Made by a program: the position numbers and the translations under genes
The notes under the pieces: model-generated
Told to the model about the DNA's origin: nothing
Databases searched by the model: none
Seen by the model: only the letters and a program-made list of their open reading frames with translations
Assembly (NCBI GenBank): GCA_002402585.1
Contig: DHGC01000083.1
Coordinates: forward strand, 1-8,803
Direction: 5' to 3'
Length of the DNA: 8,803 nt
Origin: Erysipelotrichaceae bacterium UBA4808
Lineage (GTDB): Bacteria > Bacillota_I > Bacilli_A > Erysipelotrichales > Erysipelotrichaceae
In this document: one piece after another, positions 5,636-8,803 of the stretch
How positions within the stretch are numbered: position 1 is the first letter of the stretch
Layout of the letters: the number at the start of each line of letters is the position of its first letter

Positions 5636-6163
5636 ATGTTAAATTATAAGATGGTATCGTATCAAATTAAGACAACAGATGGTCTTGATTGGGTAGCTGA
5701 GTACCCAGCACTTTCTGGTGTAGTAGGTACTGGAAGTACTTTACAGAAAGCCATTGAGGACTTAACTGCCAATGCAGAAGTGCACATAAAGGTTATGAAG
5801 GAATTAGGAATTGAGATTCCAAAGGAAGATAGTATTTTCGTTTTACCACAATTTAGTGGAAGAATTACTGTTAGAACTCAAAAGATAACTCATGAGAAAA
5901 TTTCGGATCTAGCGAACAAGGAAGGTGTATCGCTTAATCAATGGATTAATGATGCAATACTGTATAAACTTGGATATCAAAGTGCTAGTAGTGATTTCTC
6001 AGAAAAAATCCAAAATTATGTAAAAGAATTGTCAAATATAACTGAATTAAATGTTAACCTTGCTAGAAAACTACTTGTTAGGTACAATACAGTCAAATTT
6101 TCAAAAGATGGATATATTGAGCCCAAGGAAATAAAGTACACAAATGATATGAGTAAATGTTAA
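5636..6163 (+). CDS. hicB: HicB-family antitoxin with long C-terminal extension
   Basis: A 175-residue antitoxin and probable repressor. Residues ~5-65 are the HicB-like partial RNase H fold (VSYQIKTTDGLDWVAEYPAL, then a helix with ELGIEIPKED). Residues ~75-113 are a ribbon-helix-helix DNA-binding domain: strand GRITVRT, helix THEKISDLANKEG, then VSLNQWINDAILYKLG. Most HicB proteins end soon after this point; here about 60 more residues follow (114-175), mixed helical with a polar, Lys/Asn-rich tail. Because a SecB-like gene follows directly, the tail is a candidate chaperone-addiction segment like that of tripartite modules. ATG 5636 has a good AAGGAGA site (5624-5630). The stop TAA (6161-6163) sits at the edge of the next gene's ribosome site, which suggests translational coupling. 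Confidence 0.85.
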   Translation: MLNYKMVSYQIKTTDGLDWVAEYPALSGVVGTGSTLQKAIEDLTANAEVHIKVMKELGIEIPKEDSIFVLPQFSGRITVRTQKITHEKISDLANKEGVSLNQWINDAILYKLGYQSASSDFSEKIQNYVKELSNITELNVNLARKLLVRYNTVKFSKDGYIEPKEIKYTNDMSKC

Positions 6164-6174
6164 GGAGCTTAACT

Positions 6175-6567
6175 ATGAAAATGAAAATTAAACAAACTCG
6201 TTTTAGGGTATCATCTATAGAACTCAAAAGTGTCGAAAGTGCGAAAAATGTAGATTCATATAATATCTTGTTTAAAGATAACTTTGAAATCATAGAAATA
6301 AAGGACTCTAGTCTACGTTTGGTATTCTCGAGATATTTAGGATTTGAACCAAGAGGTCTATATGACTTAGAAGTTAAATTTGAAGCAATCTATCATTTTG
6401 ATAACAAAGGGAATGATATCGTTATTGATCATGAATTTATAAGTTCGAATATCGAAGATTTTTTTAATGAAGCTGGAATTTCAACATATATTGTAAAGTT
6501 GATAGCAGATATAAGCTCAGTTGGTGGTGCTTTACCAATAATCTCACCAAATTCATTCATAGTATAG
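6175..6567 (+). CDS. SecB-like chaperone, probable third gene of a TAC module
   Basis: A 130-residue protein without signal peptide or membrane segment. Its length and layout fit the SecB fold: an N-terminal strand with FRVSSIEL (10-17), a beta-rich centre with LYDLEVKFEAIYHF (62-75), an acidic stretch IEDFFNEAG (93-101), then helix ISTYIVKLIADISSVGG (102-118) and LPIISPNSF (120-128). The helix-plus-LP.I.P ending parallels the SecB C-terminus, where a helix with a conserved Arg leads to P.L.LPP/AP. Here Lys108 is near the place of the Arg. SecB-like proteins linked to toxin-antitoxin pairs fold and protect the antitoxin. The start is ATG 6175, seven bases after AAGGAG (6162-6167); ATG 6157 overlaps hicB and lacks a site. 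The gap to hicB is 11 bases. Similarity was judged by eye and is strongest only at the C-terminus; another small beta-sandwich protein remains possible. Confidence 0.58.
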   Translation: MKMKIKQTRFRVSSIELKSVESAKNVDSYNILFKDNFEIIEIKDSSLRLVFSRYLGFEPRGLYDLEVKFEAIYHFDNKGNDIVIDHEFISSNIEDFFNEAGISTYIVKLIADISSVGGALPIISPNSFIV

Positions 6568-6616
6568 TTTGTTATAAATGTTCTTAAAATATTATTTTGA
6601 TGTTGTAACTTAAGTC

Positions 6617-6768
6617 AAATCATCAAGGTCATCGTCAGTGAAGTTGATGAAAAGGGCCGTGTCAATGTATCCCACAAGGGTTTGTTGCCAAAGCCTGAAG
6701 GTTATGTCGAAAAGCCACAAGCTGAACGCAAACCTCACCCACCGTTTAATCGTACAAAGAAATTCTAA
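6617..6768 (+). pseudogene. pnp: Headless duplicate of the pnp 3' end
   Basis: This is the last 50 codons of PNPase (end of the S1 domain and the basic tail) without promoter, ribosome site or upstream domains. The reading frame is intact to TAA 6766-6768, but it encodes Gly where the full gene has Asp (HKD to HKG) and His where it has Arg (PRP to PHP). Similarity begins abruptly at 6617; a CTTAAG just before (6609-6614) also occurs in pnp at 5002-5007 but at a different spacing. It is either the original chromosomal end displaced by the insertion or a fragment that came with it. It is not expected to make protein. Confidence 0.9.
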
Positions 6769-6783
6769 TCGAATTTCTTTTTT
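6756..6783 (+). terminator. Duplicated pnp terminator, now serving the cassette operon
   Basis: AAAGAAATTC (6756-6765) and GAATTTCTTT (6771-6780) keep the full 10-bp stem. The only change from the pnp copy is in the loop (TAATC instead of TAACC), and the T-run is six instead of eight. No other terminator is visible after the SecB-like gene, so this is the likely end of the hicA-hicB-secB-like transcript. Confidence 0.68.
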
Positions 6784-6851
6784 CGTATATTAGAGTTAGT
6801 AGGAAAACTTGAAACTTCTGACTTGAACGTCATAGTATGAGGATGAGATGG

Positions 6852-6989
6852 ATGTCACCGAAGGGCTTTGACGCTTGGTTTCTTGAATCGCTTGATCAAT
6901 GGAACGACCTCTCGATGTGGTTGGAAGAACGGGTGATTTTTCTGATCTTTTGTTTTAGGCATGAAGATGGGGTTGAGGATGAGAAATAA
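6852..6989 (+). CDS. Possible 45-residue small protein or gene remnant
   Basis: The 278-base stretch between the duplicated terminator and pepV has base composition like the host genes and holds one open frame that looks protein-like. It starts MSPKGFDAWFLESLDQW, has an amphipathic then hydrophobic middle (EERVIFLIFCF) and an acidic end (EDGVEDEK). A GAGGA (6839-6843) lies eight bases before ATG 6852. I recognise no family. The segment is absent after the left pnp copy. It could be a true small gene, the remains of a larger one, or chance. Confidence 0.22.
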   Translation: MSPKGFDAWFLESLDQWNDLSMWLEERVIFLIFCFRHEDGVEDEK

Positions 6990-7033
6990 GTTCTTCTATG
7001 CGTGTAATGCGATGTAAGTGATGAATGCAAATA

Positions 7034-7042
7034 TGCTAAAAT
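7034..7042 (+). promoter_or_regulatory. Extended -10 promoter of pepV
   Basis: TGCTAAAAT is an extended -10 (TG, one base, TAAAAT at 7037-7042), placed about 20 bases before ATG 7062. No good -35 is visible at the right distance. The block just upstream (7011-7036) is the one partly duplicated after the left pnp copy, where the TGC of the extended -10 is missing. Confidence 0.45.
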
Positions 7043-7061
7043 AGATAAAAGAGGTACGAAA

Positions 7062-8438
7062 ATGGACTTTTATCAAGAAACACAAAATCGTAAAGAAAAG
7101 ATGGTTCAAGACCTGCAAGGCTTGATTCAGATTCCATCCTTACGTGATTTAGATTCAAAGACGGAGAATGCACCCTTTGGGAAAGATTTACGCCATGCAT
7201 TGGATTATGTTTTGGATTTAGCAAAAACCGATGGCTTCAAGACCCGTGACTTAGAGGGTTATGCGGGTGTCGTGGAGTTTGGTGAAGGCGATGAGATTTT
7301 GGGTGTATTGGGTCATTTGGATGTTGTTCCGATTGGAACGGGTTGGACGGTTGATCCTTTTGGTGGTGAAATCAAAGAGGGTTTCATCATGGGCCGTGGC
7401 GCTCAAGATGACAAGGGTCCAACGATGGCAGGCTACTATGCCATGAAGATTTTAAAGGAAATGGGCTTCAAGCCAAAAAAACGCATCTTTTTGATTGTGG
7501 GCTGCGACGAAGAAACGGGCATGTCCTGTATGAAATATTACAATGAACATGGAGAGATTCCTGATTTTGGCTTTGTGCCCGATGCGGATTTCCCTGTTGT
7601 TTATGGTGAAAAAGGAATTATGAATCTGAACCTAAAGGGTGAAGTTCAGACCAAAATCTTGCGTATCAAAGCCGGCGAGCGTCCTAACATTTGTATTGGT
7701 GAAGCCAGTATCGTGATGGAAGGCTATCCACTTAAGGAACTCTTTGCTTTCTACTTAGAAACTCATCATCTCAAAGGTGAACTCATTGAGCGCGATGGTG
7801 AGAGTGAATACAAGTTCTATGGTAAATTCTCCCATGGGGCAAAACCCGATGATGGCATCAATGCGGCTTGGCATGCGTTAAACTTCGTAGGAGGAGCTTA
7901 TCAAGATCATTTTGCATTGAAATTGGCAAATCTATTGCGTGATTGGCGTGCAGAACCGCTAGGCGTCAAAGTCTTTGGATCCCATATGGGCTATTTGACG
8001 ATGAACATTGGGGTTTTGAATATTGAACATAAACATGCATCGATCGTCTTGGATATCCGTTATCCTCAAGAAACGAATCATGAACATATCTTTAATGAAA
8101 TTAGTAAGCGTTTTGATGAAGCGGATTTAGGTCTTAAGGTTGAGTTGATTCAAGCAAAGGAACCTTTGTTTGTGGATCCTAAGAGTACTTTGGTTACGAC
8201 ATTGGAAAAGGTCTATCGTGATTATTCAAAGGATATGACGACGCCGTTGTTGACGATGGGTGGTGGAACCTATGCACGCTCCTTTAAGAATTTCGTTGCT
8301 TTTGGGGCAGAATTCCCAACACGTGAGCGTCCTTCTTGGGTAGGTCAGGTTCATCAAGCGGACGAGGGTTATGAGTTGGAACAGTTTTATTTGGCAACGG
8401 CGATTTATGCGCAAGCCATTTACGATTTGAGTAAATAA
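7062..8438 (+). CDS. pepV: PepV-type M20 dipeptidase
   Basis: A 458-residue cytoplasmic zinc aminopeptidase that cleaves dipeptides (Xaa-His and other unspecific dipeptides), supplying amino acids after peptide uptake. The M20 di-zinc set is present by family position: H85 and D87 in GHLDVVP, bridging D117 in GRGAQDDKGP, general base E150 and ligand E151 in CDEETGM, D174 in VPDADFP, and final ligand H431 in HQADE. FSHGAKP with H258 belongs to the lid/dimer-like insert that orients the substrate. TMGGGTYAR (398-406) is the substrate-binding loop typical of PepV. Length is close to the usual ~465-470. ATG 7062 follows GAGGT (7051-7055). Its stop is one base from the trmB start, so the two are probably co-transcribed and coupled. 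Confidence 0.93.
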   Translation: MDFYQETQNRKEKMVQDLQGLIQIPSLRDLDSKTENAPFGKDLRHALDYVLDLAKTDGFKTRDLEGYAGVVEFGEGDEILGVLGHLDVVPIGTGWTVDPFGGEIKEGFIMGRGAQDDKGPTMAGYYAMKILKEMGFKPKKRIFLIVGCDEETGMSCMKYYNEHGEIPDFGFVPDADFPVVYGEKGIMNLNLKGEVQTKILRIKAGERPNICIGEASIVMEGYPLKELFAFYLETHHLKGELIERDGESEYKFYGKFSHGAKPDDGINAAWHALNFVGGAYQDHFALKLANLLRDWRAEPLGVKVFGSHMGYLTMNIGVLNIEHKHASIVLDIRYPQETNHEHIFNEISKRFDEADLGLKVELIQAKEPLFVDPKSTLVTTLEKVYRDYSKDMTTPLLTMGGGTYARSFKNFVAFGAEFPTRERPSWVGQVHQADEGYELEQFYLATAIYAQAIYDLSK

Positions 8439-8439
8439 G

Positions 8440-8803
8440 ATGCGGATGCGGAATAAACCTTGGGCACGTGATTTTTTGCTTGCTCATCCGAAACATATTC
8501 AAGATCCTAGTGTTTTTAAGGGACAATGGAAAACACATTTTGGTTTTGAACATGTCGTCTTAGAGATTGGGAGTGGCAAGGGTGATTATTGGCGTTCCAT
8601 GGCTCAGATGAATCCAGATGTTCTCTGGATTGCGCTTGAGAAAGACAAGAACGTATCTGCGGTTGCCTTGAAGAAAACTGAAGATTTATCGAATGGTGTT
8701 TGGATTGTCAATGATGCAGCAAATCTAACGGATTGGTTTGAAACAGGTGAGTTGGATACGATTCATTTGAATTTTAGTGATCCTTGGCCTAAAAAAGGAC
8801 ATG
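8440..8803 (+). CDS. trmB: tRNA (guanine-N7-)-methyltransferase, 5' part
   Basis: The first 121 residues of a gene cut by the window end. TrmB makes N7-methylguanosine at position 46 of the tRNA variable loop using S-adenosylmethionine. The family start MRMRNKPWARDFL, the SAM-binding loop VLEIGSGKGDYW (40-51), the ALEKDKN strand (65-71) and the signature NFSDPWPKK.H (111-121) are all visible. Start ATG 8440 lies one base after the pepV stop; ATG 8446 (MRNKPWA) is an equally good alternative. No strong ribosome site is seen, so translation probably re-initiates from pepV. About the last 45% of the protein lies outside the window. Confidence 0.93.
   Translation, partial: MRMRNKPWARDFLLAHPKHIQDPSVFKGQWKTHFGFEHVVLEIGSGKGDYWRSMAQMNPDVLWIALEKDKNVSAVALKKTEDLSNGVWIVNDAANLTDWFETGELDTIHLNFSDPWPKKGH

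Larger units (their letters stand above)
5184..6616 (+). mobile_element. Inserted toxin-antitoxin-chaperone cassette between pnp 3'-end copies
   Basis: The stretch between the two pnp 3'-end repeats is visibly AT-richer and differs in codon choice from pnp and pepV. It contains one promoter with an operator-like repeat and three genes (hicA, hicB, SecB-like). No integrase, transposase, terminal inverted repeat or short target duplication is visible. The structure (pnp end - cassette - pnp end) is what a single crossover between the chromosome and a circular molecule carrying a pnp 3' fragment would leave. Recombination with transforming DNA from a relative would look similar. Boundaries are those of the repeats; the true acquired segment may start within pnp. 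Confidence 0.65.
6617..6783 (+). repeat. Direct repeat, right copy: pnp 3' end plus terminator
   Basis: The partner of 5015-5183, about 97% identical by eye. The copies could recombine with each other and excise the whole cassette, restoring an uninterrupted pnp and its terminator. Confidence 0.95.

Noticed and set aside
6157..6174. ATG 6157 as start of the SecB-like gene
   Set aside because: It overlaps the end of hicB and has no ribosome site; ATG 6175 has AAGGAG seven bases upstream.
5184..6616. Insertion sequence, transposon or integrase-driven element
   Set aside because: No transposase or integrase, no terminal inverted repeats and no short target duplication could be found. The only boundary signal is the long pnp repeat, so a recombination-based origin is preferred.
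1..8803. tRNA or rRNA genes and CRISPR arrays
   Set aside because: No cloverleaf pattern, conserved rRNA stretch or regularly spaced repeat was seen on either strand.

Overview
The window reads as a low-to-moderate G+C Gram-positive (Bacillota) chromosome. The evidence is the PepV-type dipeptidase, the short tail on PNPase, a membrane-anchored M23 hydrolase with no outer-membrane genes, AGGAGG-type ribosome binding sites and extended -10 promoters. The DUF937/DUF4332 pair and general protein character would suit Erysipelotrichia or a near relative, but that placement is an inference. All convincing genes are on the + strand.

Left part (1-2529): the last codons of a possible upstream gene, then a promoter and a two-gene unit (DUF937 protein, then DUF4332 helix-hairpin-helix protein) closed by a hairpin, then a membrane-anchored M23 peptidase with an intact catalytic set. 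Middle (2530-5183): rpsO with its own promoter and a leader that can fold into an anti-Shine-Dalgarno pseudoknot, a strong terminator, then pnp from its own promoter. The pnp terminator overlaps the end of the gene, with the stop codon in the hairpin loop. Right part (7034-8803): pepV and, one base after its stop, the start of trmB, cut by the window edge.

Between pnp and pepV lies a visibly AT-richer cassette (about 5184-6616). It has an extended -10 promoter with a 9-nt direct repeat (TGTGACGTC twice, 12-nt period) just downstream, a HicA-type toxin, a HicB antitoxin with an unusual tail of about 60 residues, and a third small gene that resembles SecB-family chaperones, especially at its C-terminus. 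I read this as a candidate tripartite toxin-antitoxin-chaperone (TAC) module: HicA attacks RNA, HicB neutralises it and represses the operon, and the SecB-like protein may be needed to fold or protect HicB through the tail.

The cassette is flanked by two copies of the last ~170 bp of pnp plus its terminator (5015-5183 and 6617-6783; 5 mismatches, all transitions, no indel before the T-run). Just inside the left edge is a ~40 bp copy resembling the pepV upstream region (7002-7043). The left pnp copy completes the functional gene; the right one is a headless fragment that can still terminate the cassette transcript. The layout fits single-crossover integration of a circular or transforming DNA that carried a pnp 3' end, and no integrase or transposase is present in the window.
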